Origin: Roseovarius sp.
GTDB lineage: Bacteria > Pseudomonadota > Alphaproteobacteria > Rhodobacterales > Rhodobacteraceae
NCBI GenBank assembly: GCA_021767845.1
Contig: JAASSQ010000065.1
Span: 1 to 12,774 of the forward strand
Direction: 5' to 3'
Length of the DNA stretch: 12,774 bases
Of the stretch, positions 6,897 to 12,262 are shown in pieces. The notes below the pieces were generated by a model, which was not told where the DNA came from, made no database searches, and was given only the letters and a program-made list of their open reading frames with translations. The position numbers and the translations under genes were made by a program. Numbering within the stretch: the stretch's first letter is position 1; each line of letters starts with the position of its first letter.

Positions 6897-7538
6897 ATGA
6901 CCGGCCAAGTTCTGACCGCCGAGAAGATCGAGCAGCTTTTCACCCGTTCCGATGGCTCCTACGTTTTCGCGCGGTGGGGCCGGCCCATTGCCCCGATCGT
7001 TTTTGGCGTGGACGATCACACACTTGGCATCGTCAAAGGCGCGATCGAAGCGGTCGTGGCCCTGGCCGGCCACAAGATGGCCGAGACCGACCCGGAACTC
7101 GGTGTCAACCTGATGGTCTTTTTCTTCCGGGATTGGCGGGAGCTTCTGCAAGTCCCTGATCTTGATCGCCTAATTTCCGATCTCGTCCCCCTGGTCGAAC
7201 GGCTCGAGGCGGCAGATGCCAACCAGTATCGCATCTTCCGCTTCGACGAGACCGGCGCGATCAAAGCCAGTTTCGTCTTCCTGCGCATGGACAAGGATCT
7301 GAGCGCCGTCCCCGCCGAGACCCTCGCGCTTGGCCAAGTGGCCCAGACGATCCTCCTGTGGTCCGACACCGCCTTTTCAGATGCCTCCCCCCTGGCCCGC
7401 CTGTCCGAGAAGGGAACGGTCGTCCTGCGCCCCGACCTCTCGGCCCTGATCGCGGCGGCCTATGATCCGGTGATGCCCGCCTTTGCCGACGATCCCAGCC
7501 ATGCGCTGCGGCTGGCGGCGCGGGTCAGGCCGCAGTAA
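6897..7538 (+). CDS. Conserved-type hypothetical protein, 213 aa
   Basis: I do not recognise a named family. The protein appears soluble, with mixed alpha/beta character and acidic patches; a motif-like stretch is LMVFFFRDWRELLQVPDL (about residues 72-89). No membrane segment, signal peptide or metal-binding cluster is visible. The ATG at 6897 is preceded by AAGGGGG at a good distance. The frame is open further up to 6786, but that extension runs through the palindromic repeats and reads unlike coding sequence. It ends 12 bases before thpR, so the two are probably one transcription unit, under whatever binds the three palindromes upstream. Confidence 0.75.
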   Translation: MTGQVLTAEKIEQLFTRSDGSYVFARWGRPIAPIVFGVDDHTLGIVKGAIEAVVALAGHKMAETDPELGVNLMVFFFRDWRELLQVPDLDRLISDLVPLVERLEAADANQYRIFRFDETGAIKASFVFLRMDKDLSAVPAETLALGQVAQTILLWSDTAFSDASPLARLSEKGTVVLRPDLSALIAAAYDPVMPAFADDPSHALRLAARVRPQ

Positions 7539-7550
7539 GATATTGATGGA

Positions 7551-8111
7551 ATGAGACTTTTTATTGCCATTGGCCTGCCGCCCGTGATCCGTGCGGCGCT
7601 GTCGCGGCTTCAGTCCGATCTGCGCGTCGGGCGGCATGTGGACCCCGACAACCTGCACATCACGTTGGCCTTCCTGGACGAGCAAAGCCTGCAAACCGCC
7701 GAGCTTCTGCACGAGGCGCTGTCAGATGTAACTGTATCCCGGTTCGACCTGCGCGTGGCCGGGCTCGACGTGTTCGGCCGGTCCGAACCGCGCCTTGTCT
7801 TTGCCGGCGTTGAGAAAAGCGCCCCCTTTGTCGCGCTGCGCAACAAGGTGCGCATCGCGTCGCGCACCGCCGGGATCGACCTGCGGCGCGAACGCTTCCG
7901 CCCGCACATCACTCTGGCCCGTTTCAACCGGAGCCTGCCTCGGCACGAGCTGGACAAGCTCGGGGCCTTCCTGGAAGAGCACGGGGATTTCCATCTCGAT
8001 CCGTTCCCGGTCGAGGGTTTCGGCCTGTATCGTTCGATCCTGGAGCCGGACGGGCCTGTCTATGATCTGCTGGCCGAATACCCGCTGGACGGATCCCCGG
8101 ACCGGGCCTAG
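7551..8111 (+). CDS. thpR: RNA 2',3'-cyclic phosphodiesterase ThpR (LigT / 2H phosphoesterase)
   Basis: The 186-residue protein has both HxT motifs that define the 2H phosphoesterase fold: HITL starting at His36 and HITL starting at His119. It begins with the typical MRLFIAIGLPP strand. The family opens 2',3'-cyclic phosphates on RNA ends and can ligate 2'-5' half-tRNAs in vitro; the cellular role is uncertain. It starts 12 bases after the upstream gene. Before the element inserted, the ybgC start codon lay only nine bases after its stop, so thpR and the ybgC-tol cluster were closely linked. Confidence 0.93.
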   Translation: MRLFIAIGLPPVIRAALSRLQSDLRVGRHVDPDNLHITLAFLDEQSLQTAELLHEALSDVTVSRFDLRVAGLDVFGRSEPRLVFAGVEKSAPFVALRNKVRIASRTAGIDLRRERFRPHITLARFNRSLPRHELDKLGAFLEEHGDFHLDPFPVEGFGLYRSILEPDGPVYDLLAEYPLDGSPDRA

Positions 8112-8120
8112 GGTCGCGCC

Positions 8121-8165
8121 ATGACCCATAGCTTCCCCATCCGCGTCTACTACGAAGACAGGTAG
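8121..8165 (+). pseudogene. ybgC: Displaced 5' end of ybgC (original start, 11 host codons)
   Basis: The open frame M-T-H-S-F-P-I-R-V-Y-Y-E-D-R-stop matches the start of the intact ybgC downstream (H-S-F-P-I-R-V-Y-Y-E-D-T-D). It is cut inside the 20-bp core and stops at 8163-8165 in element sequence. Joining 8121-8155 to 11758-12112 gives 390 bases, an uninterrupted 129-codon gene plus stop. That strongly supports this being the original head of ybgC, separated by insertion. It may still be translated as a 14-residue peptide. Confidence 0.92.
8136..8155. repeat. attL core (20 bp)
   Basis: CCCATCCGCGTCTACTACGA is identical to the copy at 11738. It encodes P-I-R-V-Y-Y-E near the start of YbgC, just before the catalytic EDTD segment. 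Left of it the sequence is host ybgC; right of it the frame closes within ten bases and the base composition changes. Confidence 0.88.
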
Positions 8166-8239
8166 AGATATAGGGCTTATATATTTTACTCAATAAAATT
8201 AGTAATTTAAATCTTTTTATCCCGCTACTCTCGCCTTTC

Positions 8240-8262
8240 TGTGACCACCCGTGACCACCGTT
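8240..8262 (+). repeat. Left tandem GTGACCACC repeat (probable integrase arm site)
   Basis: Two GTGACCACC units in tandem with a 10-base period (8241 and 8251), followed by GTT. The same 23-base block, with one base changed, is at 11582. Paired direct repeats inside both ends of an element, about 85 and 134 bases from the cores, fit arm-type sites bound by the N-terminal domain of a tyrosine recombinase. In the rest of the 162-base gap to the relaxase gene (8166-8327) I see an AT-rich run next to attL and an 8-base inverted repeat, TTTTCCGT at 8279 and ACGGAAAA at 8320. Confidence 0.7.
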
Positions 8263-8327
8263 CGGCCATTTTTTGGAATTTTCCGTTAACCTGCGTGCTG
8301 TATAATCGAGCGTTTTTCGACGGAAAA

Positions 8328-9638
8328 TCAGGGGCCAATTGGCCCATTGAACTGCATCGAACGCCGCCACGCATCCAAGACTTTTTCGGCATAGAGCGGG
8401 TCGTCAGAGTCGATAGATGACGGCTCGGGACTCGATGAAATCGCGTTCAAGAATTGTGAACTTGTCTGATTTCCAAACTTCATGCGAGAGTTCGATTTCG
8501 ACGCTGCTGAACGCGTGGCGGCATTATTTAGGCGGCGTTTTGCAAGGTTTCGATCATCGAGTTGAACGCTTCTGTTAGACTTGCCGTCTCGTTCGCTACT
8601 CGCTCTATCGCTTCCGTCTGTCCCACCTGATTTTCTGATATCTTTTCCAGTTGCTCCTGAAGCATCTTGATCGGGTCTTCTTGGTCCTGACCTGTCGGCG
8701 GTGCGTTCATTTGGTCGATGAGGTCGAAGAGATACGCTTTGATCTGCTGAATTTGATCGAACGCGGGTTCGATGTCGTCGGTCTTCTTGGATATTGTGTC
8801 GATCTCTGTTTTCAGTGTGTGCAGTTGCTTCCCGATCTTTAGCTGCGAGAACTTCTGTGACGTCTGCTGCTTTGACGTCGAGCGATTTGTTTGCGTTTGT
8901 GATAATTTCTCGTTCTTCTGTTTTGATAAGAATGACATTTCTTCGATCTCCTTTCTCGAAAATGATGTTGTGTTTGCTTTCAAGCGCATCGAGAGCCGCG
9001 CCTTTTTCAGCGTTTGAAGCGCCGGAAAGCTGACTGAGTTCATGTGAAACTTCCGGCAGATCAACGCCGAGGCGCTGGGCTTTTTGATGTGTTTTACTGC
9101 TGAATGCCGAACGTGGGCGGGGGCCGTCTGTGAGAGGCTGTAAGAGCTTCTGGGCAGAGGCGGGGGCGGCTTGTGTAAGGGCTCTGTTATGAGCGCCTTG
9201 CGTGAGCTTGTGTCCGAATTTCAATTCCATTGCACGTGCTAATTTTTCATTCCGAGCGTAATTCGCTCGGTTGCTCATGGTTTTTCCATCTGCATTCTGT
9301 TCGCTGACAAGAATATGAAAATGTGCAGCTTTTAAGCCGTTTGCACGTTCTTTGACATGTCGATAAACAGCTACATCGCGATCTTTGAAGTCGAATTCAA
9401 AACCAATCATTCGCAGCATTTCGCGCGTTTGATCATCAGTAAGTTCTTGATCAGGAGAGACAATAAAATGTCGAATTGAGTATTTTCGGTTTTCTGATCG
9501 AGCGATCTTTTCAGAGAACAGCAAATTTTCTTCTGACCCCAAAATTCTCTCGCAGACTTCGTTGTCATCTTTGTTGTTTACATGCGCGATAACGTTGCCA
9601 GCACCACCAGTTTTGACGCGCGTTTGCTTCAGGATCAT
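8328..9638 (-). CDS. Mobilization relaxase (3-His, MobA/VirD2-like, probable MOBP class)
   Basis: Relaxases nick one strand at oriT and lead it into a recipient through a helper's secretion system. The 436-residue protein has an N-terminal nuclease part (about 1-150) with RKYSIRHFIVSP (51-62), then the metal-binding signature YRHVKERANGLKAAHFHILVS-like stretch containing His94, His106 and His108. A conserved-looking MSNRANYARNEKLARAME follows. Tyr53 is a possible nucleophile but I cannot be certain. From about residue 230 the protein is low-complexity, charged and serine/arginine-rich, and ends in an orderly tail (DPLYAEKVLDAWRRSM). Residues 234-370 overlap a second gene in another frame. Its ATG overlaps the restored mobC stop (ATGA), implying translational coupling. 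Confidence 0.82.
   Translation of the reverse strand: MILKQTRVKTGGAGNVIAHVNNKDDNEVCERILGSEENLLFSEKIARSENRKYSIRHFIVSPDQELTDDQTREMLRMIGFEFDFKDRDVAVYRHVKERANGLKAAHFHILVSEQNADGKTMSNRANYARNEKLARAMELKFGHKLTQGAHNRALTQAAPASAQKLLQPLTDGPRPRSAFSSKTHQKAQRLGVDLPEVSHELSQLSGASNAEKGAALDALESKHNIIFEKGDRRNVILIKTEEREIITNANKSLDVKAADVTEVLAAKDREATAHTENRDRHNIQEDRRHRTRVRSNSADQSVSLRPHRPNERTADRSGPRRPDQDASGATGKDIRKSGGTDGSDRASSERDGKSNRSVQLDDRNLAKRRLNNAATRSAASKSNSRMKFGNQTSSQFLNAISSSPEPSSIDSDDPLYAEKVLDAWRRSMQFNGPIGP
8528..8938 (-). CDS. Gene nested inside the relaxase gene (coiled-coil, MbeB/MbeD/MobB-like by position)
   Basis: A 136-residue frame lies wholly inside the relaxase gene, shifted by one base. It begins MSFLSKQKNEK and has a strong ribosome binding site, AAAGGAG, ending eight or nine bases before the ATG at 8938. 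The protein is rich in Gln, Lys, Glu, Leu and Ile with heptad-like patterns (about 45-80 and 92-130), suggesting coiled coils; there is no membrane segment. The overlapped part of the relaxase is low-complexity, as expected when two frames share the same bases. ColE1-type plasmids carry mbeB and mbeD, and RSF1010 carries mobB, in the same way inside the relaxase gene, so an accessory mobilization role is inferred. Sequence similarity to those proteins was not established. Confidence 0.62.
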   Translation of the reverse strand: MSFLSKQKNEKLSQTQTNRSTSKQQTSQKFSQLKIGKQLHTLKTEIDTISKKTDDIEPAFDQIQQIKAYLFDLIDQMNAPPTGQDQEDPIKMLQEQLEKISENQVGQTEAIERVANETASLTEAFNSMIETLQNAA

Positions 9639-9986
9639 TTTCCAAGACTGTTTTTCAGAAGGTCGACAATCTCAGCATGTGATTTCTTGTACTGAGAAAG
9701 ATCGCTTTGAAGCTTGATGGCTGAATCACCGGACAGCTTGTGTTCGTTTTTTTTGAACCGCTTCGTTCAGATGCTTCGCGATCTGATTGATGTTTGTTCC
9801 AATGCCAGACGCTTGCCTGAAAATCTGGGTCAACAAATCTCGATCAGGAAGCTTTCTAACTCTGTTTTTCCCAAGAACTTGATAGCGAATTAGATCAGCG
9901 CATGACGTTCGATGCTTTCGAGCGATATCTTGAATTATCGACTTCTCTTGATGTGTCAAACGTATCTTGATTTCTTCTTTTCTCAT
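9635..9986 (-). CDS. mobC: MobC-like relaxosome accessory protein, interrupted by a frameshift at an A8 run
   Basis: MobC-type proteins bind oriT DNA and help the relaxase nick it. The N-terminal part (MRKEEIKIRLTHQEK...) suits a ribbon-helix-helix DNA binder, and GIGTNINQIAKHLNE (61-75) is the typical MobC motif. As written, the frame stops after 86 codons (9726), just past eight As on the coding strand (9747-9754). With seven As it would continue for 37 more residues (NEHKLSGDSAIKLQSDLSQY...) to 116 in all, ending exactly in an ATGA overlap with the relaxase start. That fit shows the longer form is ancestral. The extra A may be a mutation, a sequencing error, or a slippage site that lets both forms be made. 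Confidence 0.75.
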
Positions 9987-10130
9987 AAGCTCTCCAGTGC
10001 GTTTTAAAGGGGGGTTTGCGGGGCGTCAGCCCCCAACTGGTGCGCAGTGGTCCGGAGGGGCACGCAGCAATGGCCAGCCTATAAACAAAACCCACCCTTG
10101 CGAGGTGGGTTTGAATTCTTAACAATCAGT
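9987..10130 (-). other. Candidate oriT and promoter region of the mob operon
   Basis: This non-coding DNA sits just upstream of mobC, the usual oriT place. Nearest mobC, read on the + strand, GGGGC-GTCA-GCCCC (10020-10033) is a small perfect hairpin beside a run of Gs. Further out are TCCGGA and GTGCGCAGTG (10040-10049, repeated at 10185-10194). On the minus strand a 9-bp inverted repeat is followed by TTTTGTTTATAGGCTGGCC, the geometry of a relaxase recognition hairpin just 5' of a nic site. No known nic sequence is matched with confidence. Confidence 0.4.
10088..10112 (-). terminator. Perfect 9-bp stem-loop (AAACCCACC / GGTGGGTTT)
   Basis: The arms at 10088-10096 and 10104-10112 are perfectly complementary around a seven-base loop. 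On the minus strand the stem is followed by TTTTGTTTAT, which fits an intrinsic terminator for transcripts coming from the right. Equally, its place upstream of mobC fits an oriT recognition hairpin. Both readings are open. Confidence 0.55.
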
Positions 10131-10306
10131 TAAAGAGCCGTCTGTTGAGAGGCATTGAAGGATAGCAAAGTGGACTTTCAGCCTGTGCGCAGTGAATGAC
10201 AGCAAAGAGCCCAGCCCCTGCTTGTCGTACTGGACCTTGGGCGTCGGGAAAAGGAACTGGCGTGCGTGACGGACGAGAAGAAACTAGCTAGCGTGATCTG
10301 AGGTAA
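10131..10306. other. Non-coding stretch upstream of the ATPase gene
   Basis: No convincing gene is seen here. It carries the second GTGCGCAGTG (10185-10194) and a repeated GA(T/C)AGCAAAG at 10161 and 10198, of unknown meaning. GAGG at 10300-10303 is a ribosome binding site for the ATPase, though only three bases from its ATG. The promoter of that gene should be here, but I could not pick one out. Confidence 0.4.
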
Positions 10307-10981
10307 ATGGCTCACGGAGACAGGTTTTTGGTAGAGTTAACATTCCCGAATTTTGACGGCGAAAATCAAGTATTGGACGTAGAGGCCGGAAGAGCGATCT
10401 ACATTTTGGGACCAAATGGGTCCGGAAAATCAACGCTTTTGATTCAGTGGGCCAGAGGAAAAGACAACATCAAGCTGATACCGGGGAACAGAGAAGTATT
10501 GTTCCCAGAAAGCGCAGTTTCCATTACACCAAAGGCAGCGGTGGATGAAACAACGAATGAAAAGCAATGGATTCAACACAAGAAATCAAGAATAGCTAGC
10601 GGCCACCACAATAGCCAGCATTGGCTTAAAGCCATGCTCTTCCGCCTAAAGGCGCGCGAAGATTTTTCCAATGCCGAATACGTCCGGCAGGATCAAGCGG
10701 GCCATGAAGGGGCGAAGAAAACGTTGCTGGAAGAGATGCCGCTCAAATTGATCAACGAAGCATTTCTGGCCGCCTCACTGCCAATATCCTTCAGATGGGA
10801 CAAAGACTCTGTACTCAAGGTTGATAAGAGCGGCGTAGATGGTTCCTATGACTTCAACGAAATGTCCGACGGCGAGCGAGCGGCTTTCATCATTGCTACA
10901 CAGGCCATCTTGGCTGAAGCAGGCAATACTATACTCGTTGACGAACCCGGCCTTCGTAAACCTCATTCTCAAGCACTGTGA
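10307..10981 (+). CDS. ABC/RecF-type ATPase, 3'-truncated (element cargo)
   Basis: The 224-codon frame starts like a complete SMC/RecF-type ATPase: Walker A GPNGSGKST (35-43), an intervening helical part, the ABC signature as MSDGER (186-191) and Walker B NTILVDEP (207-214). After VDEP one expects a D-loop and a His switch region with more sequence. Instead the frame runs into the antisense of the integrase gene and stops ten residues later, so the 3' end is lost. A TAA directly before the ATG excludes a longer N-terminus. Such ATPases are common cargo and often pair with nucleases in anti-phage systems, but nothing left here identifies which. It is probably non-functional. Confidence 0.75.
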   Translation: MAHGDRFLVELTFPNFDGENQVLDVEAGRAIYILGPNGSGKSTLLIQWARGKDNIKLIPGNREVLFPESAVSITPKAAVDETTNEKQWIQHKKSRIASGHHNSQHWLKAMLFRLKAREDFSNAEYVRQDQAGHEGAKKTLLEEMPLKLINEAFLAASLPISFRWDKDSVLKVDKSGVDGSYDFNEMSDGERAAFIIATQAILAEAGNTILVDEPGLRKPHSQAL

Positions 10982-11528
10982 ACAATACTGCCCGAAACTT
11001 ATTGAACTCTGCTGGTGTTTTAGACATTTCATCTTTGATGTTGGCGAGTTTCGCGGTGTCTAACTCTTTCGTCTTTAAGAAATCGCCATGACGTTCGGAA
11101 ATGTGTTTCCACATACGTTCACGGCTTCTGGCATGACGTTCTGTGACATCATTGTTCAATAGAAGGGCATTGTTCCAAGCTGTAAGTAGCAGCGATTTTG
11201 TTTGCTCATCTGCATCCGCTTGCTGCTGTGAGCTATATGTCTTGAGTGTATCACGATAGTCTTCGCCTCGGCGTCCTGCATTGATGTAGTCTTCAGCTTC
11301 ATATCTTGCATCTCTGCAGGATTTATAGCGCGGCGAGCCAAGACGTTCACGTGCTGTCGGGGCGGAGCGTCCTTTTCCGATTCTGAATTTCACAATCCAA
11401 TTCACATGGCCCTTGCTATCGACATTGAGGCCGAAACCTTTCAAGTCTTCATCCCAAATGATGCGACGATTGCCGGGGGAGAAGTGTTTTTTTGCGAATG
11501 CATCAGTGAGTTTTCTGCGTTCAGTCAT
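10929..11528 (-). pseudogene. Tyrosine integrase, catalytic domain deleted
   Basis: The 199-codon frame starts like a phage-type integrase. An N-terminal arm-binding domain (about 1-85: LTDAFAKKHFSPGNRRIIWDEDLKGFGL..., WIVKFRIGKGR, and an LG-SPRYKS-like end) is followed by a helical core-binding domain (about 105-190). The frame then reads into antisense ATPase sequence and stops, so the catalytic domain with its Arg, His-x-x-Arg and Tyr residues is absent. GAGG lies about ten bases before the ATG. The gene starts about 210 bases from attR, the usual place. The fragment could still bind the arm sites, but cannot recombine DNA. Confidence 0.85.
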
Positions 11529-11581
11529 TTGTGCTATGCCTCGATTATCGCTGAGAGTTATCTGAGATCATGCATAGTGCT

Positions 11582-11604
11582 TGTGACCACCGGTGACCAC
11601 CGTT
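11582..11604 (+). repeat. Right tandem GTGACCACC repeat (probable integrase arm site)
   Basis: Two GTGACCACC units with a 10-base period (11583 and 11593), matching the block at 8240-8262 in 22 of 23 bases and in the same orientation. It lies between the integrase start and the right core, where arm sites also overlap integrase promoters in many elements. TTGAGC directly after it (11603-11608) is a possible -35 for the reconstituted ybgC; no convincing -10 was found. Confidence 0.7.
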
Positions 11605-11683
11605 GAGCAAAACAATGCAATAAGCTCTTAAAGATTACAGCCAAGAAAGAAGAAGCTAAAAGTAAAAAGTGTCTGAAAATAAA

Positions 11684-11687
11684 GGAG
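11684..11687 (+). promoter_or_regulatory. Element-supplied ribosome binding site for ybgC
   Basis: GGAG within AAAGGAG lies 11 bases before an in-frame TTG (11699) and 26 before an in-frame ATG (11714). It is inside element DNA, upstream of the attachment core, and so replaces the host ybgC binding site left behind near 8110. Confidence 0.5.
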
Positions 11688-11698
11688 AAAGTAAGAAT

Positions 11699-12112
11699 TT
11701 GACTTCTGCAAAGATGCGACCGACGCTTCACAGTTTTCCCATCCGCGTCTACTACGAGGATACCGACATGGCCGGTATCGTCTATTATGCCAACTATCTC
11801 AAATACATAGAGCGGGCGCGCAGCGATTGGGTCCGCCAGCTCGGCATAGATCAGAACGCCATGCGCGAGGAAGAAGGCGTCGTCTTCGCCGTGCGGCGGG
11901 TGGAGGCGGATTACTTCACTTCAGCGAAATTCGACGACGACCTCGAAGTGCGAACCTCACCGCAAGCCGTCACCGGGGCGCGAGTGGTGATGGAGCAGAC
12001 GGTTCTGCGCGGCGAGGAGAAGCTGTTTTCCGCCCTCGTCACCATCGTTTGCATCAACGAGGCCGGCCAGCCCGCCCGCCTGCCGGCGAATATCCGTCTG
12101 ATGCTGCATTAG
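11699..12112 (+). CDS. ybgC: Acyl-CoA thioesterase YbgC of the Tol-Pal locus, with an element-derived N-terminus
   Basis: YbgC is a hotdog-fold 4HBT thioesterase acting on acyl-CoA/acyl-ACP, encoded at the head of the tol-pal cluster. The sequence shows the family's active-site segment RVYYEDTDMAGIVYYANY, with the catalytic Asp in EDTD, and the expected length. Codons from 11758 on are host sequence; everything before, including the start, comes from the inserted element, which imitates the first residues (H-S-F-P in different codons). The start is uncertain: TTG at 11699 has a GGAG 11 bases upstream, ATG at 11714 is nearest to the original N-terminus (three residues longer), and GTG at 11669 is open but lacks a good binding site. 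tolQ follows 150 bases later. Confidence 0.9.
   Translation: MTSAKMRPTLHSFPIRVYYEDTDMAGIVYYANYLKYIERARSDWVRQLGIDQNAMREEEGVVFAVRRVEADYFTSAKFDDDLEVRTSPQAVTGARVVMEQTVLRGEEKLFSALVTIVCINEAGQPARLPANIRLMLH
11738..11757. repeat. attR core (20 bp)
   Basis: Second copy of the core seen at 8136-8155. Right of it the sequence is host ybgC. Left of it, H-S-F is kept but written CAC-AGT-TTT instead of CAT-AGC-TTC. That points to an element sequence adapted to preserve the protein rather than a simple duplication of this host's DNA. Confidence 0.88.
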
Positions 12113-12182
12113 GAGCGGCGGCGGTAATCCGCCGTTCTGCGCCGCGCTTTGTGGAAATTCCCCGCGGATAACGCGGATGTTG

Positions 12183-12212
12183 TTGGCTTTCCCCTATGAA
12201 ATCGGGTAATTT
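12183..12212 (+). promoter_or_regulatory. Possible promoter upstream of tolQ
   Basis: In the 150-base gap between ybgC and tolQ, TTGGCT (12183-12188) and TAATTT (12207-12212) are separated by 18 bases, an acceptable sigma-70-like pair. A short hairpin, CGGCGG-TAAT-CCGCCG, lies at 12119-12134 just after the ybgC stop, without a T run. An internal promoter would let tolQ be expressed despite the insertion upstream. Confidence 0.35.
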
Positions 12213-12262
12213 CCGCCCCAATAAGGCCGCACAACAAGGCCACGAAACAAAGAGCAGGCATT

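Larger units (their letters stand above)
8136..11757. mobile_element. Integrated mobilizable element in the ybgC gene (~3.6 kb, partly decayed)
   Basis: The region is bounded by a perfect 20-bp direct repeat (8136-8155 and 11738-11757), one period being 3,602 bp. It is visibly AT-richer than the flanking host DNA. It holds probable integrase arm sites near both ends, a mobilization module (oriT candidate, mobC, relaxase, nested gene), a truncated ATPase and a truncated tyrosine integrase transcribed away from the right attachment site. No replication protein is seen, so it was most likely an integrative mobilizable element depending on a helper for transfer. The loss of the integrase catalytic domain suggests it is now fixed in place. 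Confidence 0.88.

Noticed and set aside
4100..6943. 947-codon open frame on the minus strand
   Set aside because: It is antisense to ruvA, ruvB and the SGNH hydrolase gene, all of which carry clear motifs. Its translation is Arg/Gly/His-rich without any domain, as expected for the shadow frame of GC-rich genes.
8240..8262. Tandem GTGACCACC units as a CRISPR array or plasmid iterons
   Set aside because: Only two 10-base-period units at each end and no spacers or replication gene; their placement near both att cores favours integrase arm sites.
8651..9033. Short + strand open frames opposite the relaxase gene
   Set aside because: Cys/Phe/Ser-rich readings typical of antisense to Lys/Glu-rich coding sequence, with no motif and no clear start signals.
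9895..10125. 76-codon minus-strand open frame upstream of mobC
   Set aside because: It overlaps the start of mobC in another frame and runs through the hairpins of the putative oriT; no ribosome binding site or recognisable motif.
8136..11757. Reading the repeated ybgC 5' end as a tandem gene duplication
   Set aside because: The upstream copy stops after 14 codons, the DNA between is AT-rich and carries integrase and mobilization genes, and the synonymous differences fit an attachment-site mimic better than a duplication.
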